Positions 57,228 to 64,000 of a stretch of DNA of 64,000 nucleotides are shown piece by piece. The DNA comes from an uncultured Cytophagales bacterium. Its GTDB lineage: Bacteria; Bacteroidota; Bacteroidia; Cytophagales; Thermonemataceae. The first letter of the stretch is position 1, and every line of letters begins with the position of its first letter. Location: the NCBI GenBank assembly GCA_937911505.1, contig CALEMF010000045.1:1-64000 (forward strand), given 5' to 3'. A program made the position numbers and the translations under genes. The notes beneath the pieces were generated by a model, which had not been told where the DNA came from, did not search any database, and saw only the letters and a program-made list of their open reading frames with translations.

Positions 57228-59456
57228 ATGCAAGCAGTTGATGAAGAACTAGAAAAAAAAGAAATCCTAAAACGCTATCGCCGCCTCTTGCGATACGCCA
57301 AACCTTTTCTACACGGAAATGACGCTAAGATCATTAAGCTGGCATTTCAAGTAGCTGCAGAAGCGCATCAAGATATGCGCCGTAAATCTGGAGAACCTTA
57401 TATCTACCACCCTTTGGCTGTAGCGCAGATTTGTGTACAAGAAATTGGACTTGGCACCACTGCTATTGTGGCTGCTCTGCTACACGATGTAGTAGAAGAT
57501 ACCGATATCGAACTAGAAGAGATTGAGCGTAAGTTTGGCAAGAAGGTAGCTAAAATTATTGATGGGCTTACTAAGATTTCTGGCGTAACGGGCCAAAACA
57601 CTTCTTTACAAGCAGAGAATTTTCGGAAAGTACTCCTTACCCTTTCTGAAGACGTAAGAGTTATCTTGGTTAAAATAGCAGATCGCCTGCATAACATGCG
57701 TACCTTAGAGAGTATGTCGCGCAGTAAGCAGCTCAAAATTTCTTCTGAAACCATCTATTTATACGCACCGCTCGCCCACCGTTTAGGCCTTTACTCTATT
57801 AAGTCTGAGCTGGAAGACCTTTACCTGAAGTATACCGATAGAGACACATACAATGACATTGCACAAAATATAAAAGCGACAAAATCGGTACGTGATAAGT
57901 TCATTAAGGATTTTATAGAGCCTATTCGTAAAACTATCAAAGATGAAGGTTTTAAAGTGACGATTAAAGGGCGTCCTAAGTCGATTTACTCTGTATGGAG
58001 TAAAATGAAAAAACAGAAAATACCTTTTGAAAAAGTATATGATCTCTTCGCGATTCGTATCATCTTAGACGATGTACCTTCGGAAGATGAAAAAGCAGCC
58101 TGCTGGAAAGTCTATTCTATCGTTACAGATTTTTATAAGCCTAATCCTAGTCGCCTGAGAGATTGGATCAGTACCTCACGCGCCAATGGCTATGAATCGC
58201 TCCATACAACCGTAATGAGTGGAACAGGCCAGTGGGTAGAAGTACAAATACGCACCCGCCGTATGGATGATATTGCTGAGAAAGGCTATGCAGCGCATTG
58301 GAAATACAAAGACAGAGACAATGGTACAAAATCCTCTGAAGAGTCTGGGCTTGACCTTTGGATCAATAAAGTACGTGATATGCTGGAAAATCAGGACACC
58401 TCTGCTATAGAGTTTCTGGATGAGTTTAGGAGTAACCTTTTCAACGATGAGGTGTTTGTATTTACGCCTAAAGGCGACTTACGTATTTTGCCCGCAGGCG
58501 CAACTGCCTTAGATTTCGCTTTTGATATTCATTCAGAGGTAGGTGCACGCTGTATAGGCGCTAAAATCAATAATAAGTTGCTACCCATTAGTTATCAACT
58601 TTCCAATGGCGATCAGGTAGAAATTCTCACCTCTAAGAAGCAAAATCCTAATGAAGACTGGCTGCGCTTTGTAGTAAGCTCCAAAGCTAAATCTAAAATT
58701 CGGGAGTTTCTCCGAGATGAGAAAAGGAAGTTTATTAGAAAAGGAAAAGAAATTACAGACAAGAAACTGAAGCAATTGGGTATTATAGCCAATGATAACG
58801 TCTACAACGATCTAAGAGCACTCTTTAATGATAAAACACCTACCGACTTTCTGTTTCGAGTAGGGAAAGGTTATCTACAACCCTCTGCTTTTAAAAAATA
58901 CAAACAACTTGTAGAAAAACGGCGCAACTCTAGTCGAGAGGTAGTAAAGGATGCAAAAGCCTTTGAAAAAATCATACAAAAAAATAAACGAGACACCAAA
59001 GAAAAGGATGTACTACTGATCGGCGAGGATATGGATGCGATCGACTATACCCTTGCCCCTTGCTGTAATCCTATTTCTGGTGATGATGTGTTTGGCTTTG
59101 TGACGGTCAATGAGGGGATTAAGATACACCGTACTTCTTGTCCTAATGCTGTAGAGTTGATGTCACACTATGGGTACCGAATTATCAAAGCGCAGTGGGC
59201 TTCTAAAAAAGAAGAATCCTTTTTGGTAGGATTGCGTATCGTGGGTACTGATCGTGTGGGCATTATCAACGATGTCACTAAGGTGATCTCTAATGAGTTA
59301 AAAGTGAATATGCGCTCTATTGCAGTAGATACCGTAGATAACATGTTTGAGGGCAACTTTACAGTGATGGTACACGATACTTCTCACCTAGGGACATTAG
59401 TCGAAAAGCTGAGAAAGATTGACGGCGTAGAGGAGATTCAGCGATACGACTCTTAA
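57228..59456 (+). CDS. rel: Bifunctional (p)ppGpp synthetase/hydrolase, RelA/SpoT family
   Basis: The 742-residue product makes and degrades the stringent-response alarmone. It has the HD hydrolase (HPLAVAQICV and ALLHDVVEDTD, about 60-90), the synthetase (GRPKSIYSVWSKM, FEKVYDLFAIRIIL, with an N-x-x-x-SLH segment), the TGS domain (VFTPKGDLRILPAGATALDFA), a zinc-finger-like CC motif (APCCNPISGDDV), and a C-terminal ACT domain (VGIINDVTKVI). The hydrolase motifs are intact, so the single enzyme probably does both reactions. It is divergent from tRNA-Leu. Confidence 0.95.
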   Translation: MQAVDEELEKKEILKRYRRLLRYAKPFLHGNDAKIIKLAFQVAAEAHQDMRRKSGEPYIYHPLAVAQICVQEIGLGTTAIVAALLHDVVEDTDIELEEIERKFGKKVAKIIDGLTKISGVTGQNTSLQAENFRKVLLTLSEDVRVILVKIADRLHNMRTLESMSRSKQLKISSETIYLYAPLAHRLGLYSIKSELEDLYLKYTDRDTYNDIAQNIKATKSVRDKFIKDFIEPIRKTIKDEGFKVTIKGRPKSIYSVWSKMKKQKIPFEKVYDLFAIRIILDDVPSEDEKAACWKVYSIVTDFYKPNPSRLRDWISTSRANGYESLHTTVMSGTGQWVEVQIRTRRMDDIAEKGYAAHWKYKDRDNGTKSSEESGLDLWINKVRDMLENQDTSAIEFLDEFRSNLFNDEVFVFTPKGDLRILPAGATALDFAFDIHSEVGARCIGAKINNKLLPISYQLSNGDQVEILTSKKQNPNEDWLRFVVSSKAKSKIREFLRDEKRKFIRKGKEITDKKLKQLGIIANDNVYNDLRALFNDKTPTDFLFRVGKGYLQPSAFKKYKQLVEKRRNSSREVVKDAKAFEKIIQKNKRDTKEKDVLLIGEDMDAIDYTLAPCCNPISGDDVFGFVTVNEGIKIHRTSCPNAVELMSHYGYRIIKAQWASKKEESFLVGLRIVGTDRVGIINDVTKVISNELKVNMRSIAVDTVDNMFEGNFTVMVHDTSHLGTLVEKLRKIDGVEEIQRYDS

Positions 59457-59465
59457 TTGTTTTTT

Positions 59466-60320
59466 ATGATCATTCGTCATCAGCATTTTACACTACAAGG
59501 TAAAAGGGTCTTGGAGAGAGTTGTTTTTAAAGCACCTCTTAAATATGATAGCTCTATGCACAATGAAGCCTGCTTTCTATACAATCGTAAAGGAAACATG
59601 AAGCTTTACGGCTCAGTACAAAGCACTTCTGTAAGGGTAAGAGAAGGTGTTATGCTGAAATGTGGGAATTACCTTGTACAAGCTCTACAGGCAATGCCTG
59701 AGGAAACCACCGATTTAGTAGCGATCCATTTCTTTCCTGAGGTATTAAAGGAAATTTATCGCCAAGACCTTCCCTCCTTTCTCGTTCAAGGAGGCTCTTC
59801 AAACTACCGAAATATAGAATCGATCAACATAAGTCCAATCATTGAGCACTTTATGGAGGGTCTTCTGCTGTATTTTGAAAATCCATCTTTAGTTACTGAG
59901 CAACTTATTGCGCTTAAGGTAAAAGAATTGATTACGCTTTTGGTACAAACTACCTCTGAAGATGCAAAGAGAGTTAAGGAAATCCTACGTGGGCTTTTTA
60001 GCCCTGAAGAGGTTACTTTCAAAGAGGTAATCGAGGCACACCTTTTCGAAAATCTTTCGCTTCAAGAGCTTGCTATTTTAACTAACTGTAGCCTCTCTAC
60101 TTTTAAGAGAAAGTTTAGAACACTCTATCAGATGAGCCCTGGCAAATACATCAGAGAAAAAAAGTTAGCTAAGTCTGCCCAACTTTTAATGCAAACCTCC
60201 TTGAGAGTTACAGATATTTGCTTTGAAGTAGGCTTTGGCGAAGCAAGCCAATTTACAAAGGCATTTCACGCCCACTTTGGATGTTCTCCAACTGTCTATA
60301 GAAGTCAAGCGCTGGTCTAA
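59466..60320 (+). CDS. AraC-family transcriptional regulator
   Basis: The 284-residue product has an N-terminal sensing half (about 1-170) and a C-terminal AraC DNA-binding domain: SLQELAILTNCSLSTFKRKFR, MSPGKYIREKKLAKSAQLLM and DICFEVGFGEASQFTKAFH. The ATG at 59466 is better than the TTG at 59457. It overlaps nothing and lies 9 bases after rel; the SRPBCC gene follows 80 bases downstream, and may be its target. Confidence 0.88.
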   Translation: MIIRHQHFTLQGKRVLERVVFKAPLKYDSSMHNEACFLYNRKGNMKLYGSVQSTSVRVREGVMLKCGNYLVQALQAMPEETTDLVAIHFFPEVLKEIYRQDLPSFLVQGGSSNYRNIESINISPIIEHFMEGLLLYFENPSLVTEQLIALKVKELITLLVQTTSEDAKRVKEILRGLFSPEEVTFKEVIEAHLFENLSLQELAILTNCSLSTFKRKFRTLYQMSPGKYIREKKLAKSAQLLMQTSLRVTDICFEVGFGEASQFTKAFHAHFGCSPTVYRSQALV

Positions 60321-60400
60321 AAAGACCATCAATTGAGCTTTTTTACCAAAATTCACTCACTCGTTTTTGAGATATTTGTCATAAACAAATTTATAAAGCC

Positions 60401-60886
60401 ATGATCATTGAAAAAGAAATCGTCATCGATAAAGGAATAGAAGAAGCCTGGGAGGTAATGGGTGTACAATTTACACAAATATATAAATGGGCTTCTTCCG
60501 TAAACCACTCAGAAGGATTTGGGCAAGATTTTAATGGAGCTAGCTGTACTGAAAGAGGCTGCGATACGAGTTTGGGTGGGCTAAAAGAAAAACTTATTCA
60601 TTTTTCGCCAGCAGACTATTCGCTTTCTTACGACGTAACCAGCGGCTTATCTAATATGCTAAAAAAAGCCAATAACAACTGGCGTTTAGAGCAGGTCAAC
60701 GATCGACAAACCAAACTTTTGATGAAACTTAACCTTACTTTAGGAGGGCTCGCCACACTGTTATCTCCATTTGTGAGAATGCAAATGTCGCGTTTTACGC
60801 AGCAGCTCGTAGAAGAGTTTAAGTATTATGTGGAAACGGGAGAGCCGCATCCGCGTAAGCAAAAAGCCATGCAACAAGTGGCGTAA
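60401..60886 (+). CDS. SRPBCC-family (polyketide-cyclase-like) protein
   Basis: The 161-residue product has the START/SRPBCC helix-grip fold: IVIDKGIEEAWEVMG, FTQIYKWASSVNHSEG, CDTSLGGLKEKLIHFSP, YDVTSGL, a C-terminal helix FVRMQMSRFTQQLVEEFKY. Such proteins bind hydrophobic ligands; no catalytic residue is evident. It follows an AraC-family regulator gene on the same strand and may be controlled by it. The role is unknown. Confidence 0.75.
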   Translation: MIIEKEIVIDKGIEEAWEVMGVQFTQIYKWASSVNHSEGFGQDFNGASCTERGCDTSLGGLKEKLIHFSPADYSLSYDVTSGLSNMLKKANNNWRLEQVNDRQTKLLMKLNLTLGGLATLLSPFVRMQMSRFTQQLVEEFKYYVETGEPHPRKQKAMQQVA

Positions 60887-60926
60887 CTACCTTACAGCTC
60901 ACAACTTTTTATTTTTTAATGTATCT

Positions 60927-60961
60927 AAAAAGGCTCAATAGCAATCATTGTTGAGTCTTTT
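60927..60961. terminator. Bidirectional terminator
   Basis: AAAAGGCTCAA (60928-60938) pairs with TTGAGTCTTTT (60951-60961), with one G-T pair. It lies between the convergent SRPBCC and ion-channel genes, with A- and T-runs on both sides. Confidence 0.75.
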
Positions 60962-60993
60962 ATAAAGTATATCAAGCTTCTGTTTGTACGCTT

Positions 60994-61662
60994 TCAGTTA
61001 GTATTCACTTTATTTACATACTTACCCACTACTATAGCGGTTAGAATTACTAAATAAAACTGACCCAACATACCGATGAGTACGGCTGCTTTTTGCGCCA
61101 AAGAAGTGACAGGTATTATTTCACCATAACCAATGGTCATAAGTGTAATATAACTGTAATACATGAGGCGTTCTACAAAATATCTGGGTTCATTTATAGT
61201 AGCTTTTAGCCCTTCAAAAGAGCCGGGAGAGGCTATTTCTATACTTAGGCAAACAAAAAAACCTACTAGCCCAAGTGAGATGTAACCGCTGATGAGTCCA
61301 AAAATCACATTTTTATTCACTTCCTTGCTTTCCCATACTTGTTTGATAATCTCGAAGGTAACAAGCACGTAAAATAAAAATGAAACGATTACATTAAGAA
61401 ATGGGAACAGCTTATCTTGCTTTACTTCAAATAACGCTGTGCTTGCACTAATACCTATGATGGCTAGTATGATTGTAAATACTATGATGCTTTTCTTCTT
61501 CCTCGACATGAGAAGAATGCCCGCGAGTTGATTGGCCAAGAATAAAATGGGAGATAAGGTGGTTTCAAATAAATCTTTTGGAACGAGTAGAGACCCAAAA
61601 AGCACCGTAATTTGACTAAGCAGCAGGAACTCAAATCTGTAAACGTAGATATTTTTAAACAT
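60994..61662 (-). CDS. Potassium-channel-like membrane protein
   Basis: The 222-residue product has about six membrane segments, and in the last third a selectivity filter TIGYGE (about 179-184) between a pore helix and the last segment. The filter matches K+ channels. Segment four lacks the arginine ladder of a voltage sensor. No RCK (TrkA-N) domain is attached. It is a short channel of the Kch/Ion_trans_2 kind. The gating signal is unknown. Confidence 0.8.
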   Translation of the reverse strand: MFKNIYVYRFEFLLLSQITVLFGSLLVPKDLFETTLSPILFLANQLAGILLMSRKKKSIIVFTIILAIIGISASTALFEVKQDKLFPFLNVIVSFLFYVLVTFEIIKQVWESKEVNKNVIFGLISGYISLGLVGFFVCLSIEIASPGSFEGLKATINEPRYFVERLMYYSYITLMTIGYGEIIPVTSLAQKAAVLIGMLGQFYLVILTAIVVGKYVNKVNTN

Positions 61663-61862
61663 AGATTTATTGTGTAGTAGGATCTCGCCTTCTCGAAATC
61701 AGTAATACGATCTGTATGACCAGCCACTCCTGATACCAAAATCTACACATCTCTTTTACAAAAGTGCGCCCATTCATCATTTATTTATGTTTTCTTTTCC
61801 TTAGGAATACACCAAAAGAGACAGGTGCTTCAGGTTGCTTTTAAGGCTTTTTTAGGTCGATC

Positions 61863-61901
61863 AAAATAAATCAGCTCAGTAATTTCACCTTACTGAGCTG
61901 A
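61863..61901 (-). terminator. Terminator of the class A beta-lactamase gene
   Basis: TCAGCTCAGTAA (61871-61882) pairs perfectly with TTACTGAGCTGA (61890-61901). On the reverse strand TTTATTTTGA follows. It lies about 18 bases past the stop and would end the atpA-bla transcript. Confidence 0.8.
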
Positions 61902-61918
61902 CGTTATATTTATAACGG

Positions 61919-62830
61919 TTATTTATCGCTTGTCCAGTAGTCAAAAGCAGCTTTTGAGACCTTAGCGATGGTTTCTTCTCGCTTCTTCTGGTCATCATAA
62001 GAGTCAGAGATAAAAACCGACAGGGCTAGGTGGCGTCCATCAGGAAGTGTAATAATTCCTGCATCGTTGGTAGCCCCTGTAAATCCCTCTACTGTTCTAG
62101 AAGTACCCGTTTTATGGATTACTTTCGTGTTAGGTGGTAGTAACCCTTTTATTCTTCTATCAAACCAAGGTGCAGCAACTGACATATATTCAGCGAGCAA
62201 GGCTTGGCTACTTTTTGATAGATAGGTACCCTCGTGAAATAACTGAAATAGCTTACTCATCGCCACGGGGGTAGCCCAGTTTTGATATTGTACAGAATCA
62301 TTTACTACCTGTACCATTTCAGTGGTTGCAATAGCGATGTTGGTAATACCTAAGTTGTGGATATGTCTTTGTACCTGAGCAGTTCCTCTAAGTAATTTTA
62401 ACAGTACATCGCAGGCGGTACCGTCGCTTTCAATATTGTAGCGTATTATCTCTTTTAAGGTAAGACGAGCCCCTTCAGGAAACTTCTCTCGTATAGGACT
62501 GTACCCTCGTTTAGGGATATACTCAGCCTTATCTATTTGGATGGTGTCTTCTAGTGAGAACTTACCTTCATCCACTTGCTTGAGCATCACCATAGCAATT
62601 GGAAACTTATAGACACTTTGCATAGGAAACTGTTTGTCCCCATTGAGTGAGATAGACTCACCTGTCTCTATGAGTAATGCATTGATGCCTAAGTTTCCTT
62701 TTATATTACTCTCAATCGCTTCAAACTTTGCTTGAAGAGTTTGTTGACCAAATAATATAAGAGGCGTTAATAACCACCCTAACAGGAGTAGTCCTCTAGA
62801 AGAAGCGTTTAAGCCGATTTTTAGTATCAC
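61919..62830 (-). CDS. Class A beta-lactamase (subclass A2-like)
   Basis: The 303-residue product has a signal peptide (about 1-30) and the class A motifs: Ser72 in SVYK (S-x-x-K), S135-D136-G137 in place of SDN, a Glu in the omega loop region (TTEMVQ), QYQNWATP, and KTGTS. The QYQNW segment is typical of the PER/CfxA-like A2 branch of Bacteroidota. The Asn to Gly change in SDN is unusual and may alter activity. The start is a GTG 27 bases after atpA, in the same direction, so it may share the ATP synthase transcript. Substrates are not shown. Confidence 0.88.
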   Translation of the reverse strand: MILKIGLNASSRGLLLLGWLLTPLILFGQQTLQAKFEAIESNIKGNLGINALLIETGESISLNGDKQFPMQSVYKFPIAMVMLKQVDEGKFSLEDTIQIDKAEYIPKRGYSPIREKFPEGARLTLKEIIRYNIESDGTACDVLLKLLRGTAQVQRHIHNLGITNIAIATTEMVQVVNDSVQYQNWATPVAMSKLFQLFHEGTYLSKSSQALLAEYMSVAAPWFDRRIKGLLPPNTKVIHKTGTSRTVEGFTGATNDAGIITLPDGRHLALSVFISDSYDDQKKREETIAKVSKAAFDYWTSDK

Positions 62831-62857
62831 AAGCTACGCTATTTCCGATGAGGTAGA

Positions 62858-64000
62858 CTATCTATAATTTTTACCCATCTGTATCGCTATCTCTTTCAAT
62901 TTGGCTAGATCGTCTTTTTCTAGCTTACCTGCTTGTAGGTTGGCCAAAATAGCTTTATGCTCGACTCTTAAAGAGGCTAAGAAAGCTTCTTCAAATTCTT
63001 TTACTTTACTAACCGCTACTTCGTCCAAACCACCTTGTGTAGCTACGTAAATAATGGCTACTTGTTCTTCTACAGGTACAGGAGAAAACTGTGGTTGTTT
63101 GAGTATCTCTAGGTTACGACGGCCGCGCTCGATCACGAGTTTTGTAGCAGCATCCAGATCAGAACCAAACTTGGCGAAGGCTTCTAGCTCACGGAACTGC
63201 GCTTGGTCAAGCTTTAGCGTACCGGCAGTCTTCTTCATTGACTTGATCTGTGCAGAACCTCCTACACGCGATACAGAAATACCTACGTTGATAGCAGGAC
63301 GAATACCTGCGTTGAATAGGTTAGACTCTAAGAAGATCTGTCCGTCGGTAATAGAGATTACATTGGTAGGGATGTAGGCGGATACGTCACCCGCTTGCGT
63401 TTCGATAATGGGTAAAGCCGTTAATGAGCCGCCTCCTTTCACTTTTCCTTTCAAGGAAGTAGGTAGGTCGTTCATTTGGCTGGCGACATCATCAGAGTCA
63501 ATAATCTTGGCTGCACGCTCCAACAAACGAGAGTGTAAGTAGAATACATCTCCGGGGTAAGCTTCACGTCCGGGAGGTCTACGGAGTAGAAGAGAAACCT
63601 CTCTATAAGCTACTGCTTGTTTAGAAAGATCGTCATAAATTACTAAAGCAGGACGACCTGTATCACGGAAGTACTCTCCGATGGCAGCCCCTGTAAAAGG
63701 CGCAAAAAACTGCATAGGAGCAGGATCTGCGGCACTCGCAGCGACTACGACTGTATACGCCATAGCACCTGCTTTTTCTAACTCTGCTACTACTTGTGCT
63801 ACAGTAGATGCCTTTTGTCCACAGGCTACATAAATACAGAAAACAGGCGCTCCTTTATCGTAAAATTCTTTTTGGTTAATAATAGTATCTAACGCTACAG
63901 TGGTTTTACCCGTCTGACGATCCCCAATGATGAGCTCACGTTGTCCTCTACCGATGGGAATCATGGCGTCAATGGCTTTGATACCTGTTTGTAAAGGCTC
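62858..64000 (-). CDS. atpA: ATP synthase F1 subunit alpha, C-terminal part
   Basis: The reading frame is open from the right edge of the window and begins inside the protein: [23 protein letters not shown], in shorter pieces, is the segment before the P-loop. GDRQTGKTT (Walker A), [49 protein letters not shown] and the C-terminal GKNYR are present. AtpA is the non-catalytic alpha subunit of F1. The N-terminal about 150 residues are outside. The class A beta-lactamase gene follows after 27 bases, where atpG would usually be found. Confidence 0.95.
   Translation of the reverse strand, partial: EPLQTGIKAIDAMIPIGRGQRELIIGDRQTGKTTVALDTIINQKEFYDKGAPVFCIYVACGQKASTVAQVVAELEKAGAMAYTVVVAASAADPAPMQFFAPFTGAAIGEYFRDTGRPALVIYDDLSKQAVAYREVSLLLRRPPGREAYPGDVFYLHSRLLERAAKIIDSDDVASQMNDLPTSLKGKVKGGGSLTALPIIETQAGDVSAYIPTNVISITDGQIFLESNLFNAGIRPAINVGISVSRVGGSAQIKSMKKTAGTLKLDQAQFRELEAFAKFGSDLDAATKLVIERGRRNLEILKQPQFSPVPVEEQVAIIYVATQGGLDEVAVSKVKEFEEAFLASLRVEHKAILANLQAGKLEKDDLAKLKEIAIQMGKNYR

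Noticed and set aside
1..64000. CRISPR array, prophage or intact insertion sequence
   Set aside because: No regularly spaced repeats, integrase, transposase or phage structural gene was seen.

Overview
The window looks like chromosomal DNA of a Bacteroidota bacterium, probably a gliding member of the Cytophagales. The evidence is two GldH-type gliding lipoproteins, a RicT-gldH-panB gene order, an Hc1-type histone-like protein, short-form phosphatidylserine decarboxylase, an eukaryote-like (type 2) IleRS and several promoters of the Bacteroidota form TTG-N18..23-TAnnTTTG. Genes are AT-rich, densely packed and mostly housekeeping. No phage, plasmid, intact insertion sequence or CRISPR array is visible. 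The species cannot be fixed from the sequence alone.

Layout. 0-5 kb: transaldolase-like fragment, an archaemetzincin whose lipoprotein leader is cut off by a stop codon, the SRP RNA gene, accC, a GldH-like lipoprotein, and tuf behind three tRNAs (Tyr, Gly, Thr). 5-16 kb: a YbjN-like gene with a subclass B1 metallo-beta-lactamase; the purD-ricT-gldH-panB run; a MORN-like secreted protein; and a membrane/phospholipid group (CPBP protease, DUF2007, cdsA, psd) followed by a tandem YbjN-like pair; then dus. 16-25 kb: a decayed stretch, overlapping pfkA-ppk2, an NlpC/P60 lipoprotein, a small HTH regulator, an inverted-repeat-rich gap and ileS. 25-36 kb: FAD monooxygenase with TetR regulator, Crp-like regulator with ispE, YceI with DinB-like protein, Hc1, an alpha-oxoamine synthase, a CWC protein, a PAS protein, a BaiN/HI0933 flavoprotein, a DUF2752/TM2 pair, and DUF6150-prmA.

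36-50 kb: a 1747-residue exported protein of unknown function, a superfamily 1 helicase fused to a nuclease-like domain, two unknown lipoproteins, an HTH regulator, an alpha-solenoid protein, and an SDR-FMO pair. 50-55 kb: a possible RNA-metabolism island made of a nucleotidyltransferase-like protein, a stand-alone vWA protein and a TROVE/Ro60 (Rsr) protein, followed by a BtuF-like protein and a very acidic lipoprotein. 55-64 kb: tig behind tRNA-Leu, rel/spoT, an AraC regulator, an SRPBCC protein, a potassium-channel-like protein, a class A beta-lactamase directly behind atpA, and the 3' part of atpA.

The items most worth a second look are the Ro60/vWA/nucleotidyltransferase group, the helicase-nuclease fusion with altered nuclease residues, the IleRS with GIHH in place of HIGH, two unrelated beta-lactamases with one sitting where atpG would be expected, and the archaemetzincin split from its lipoprotein signal.
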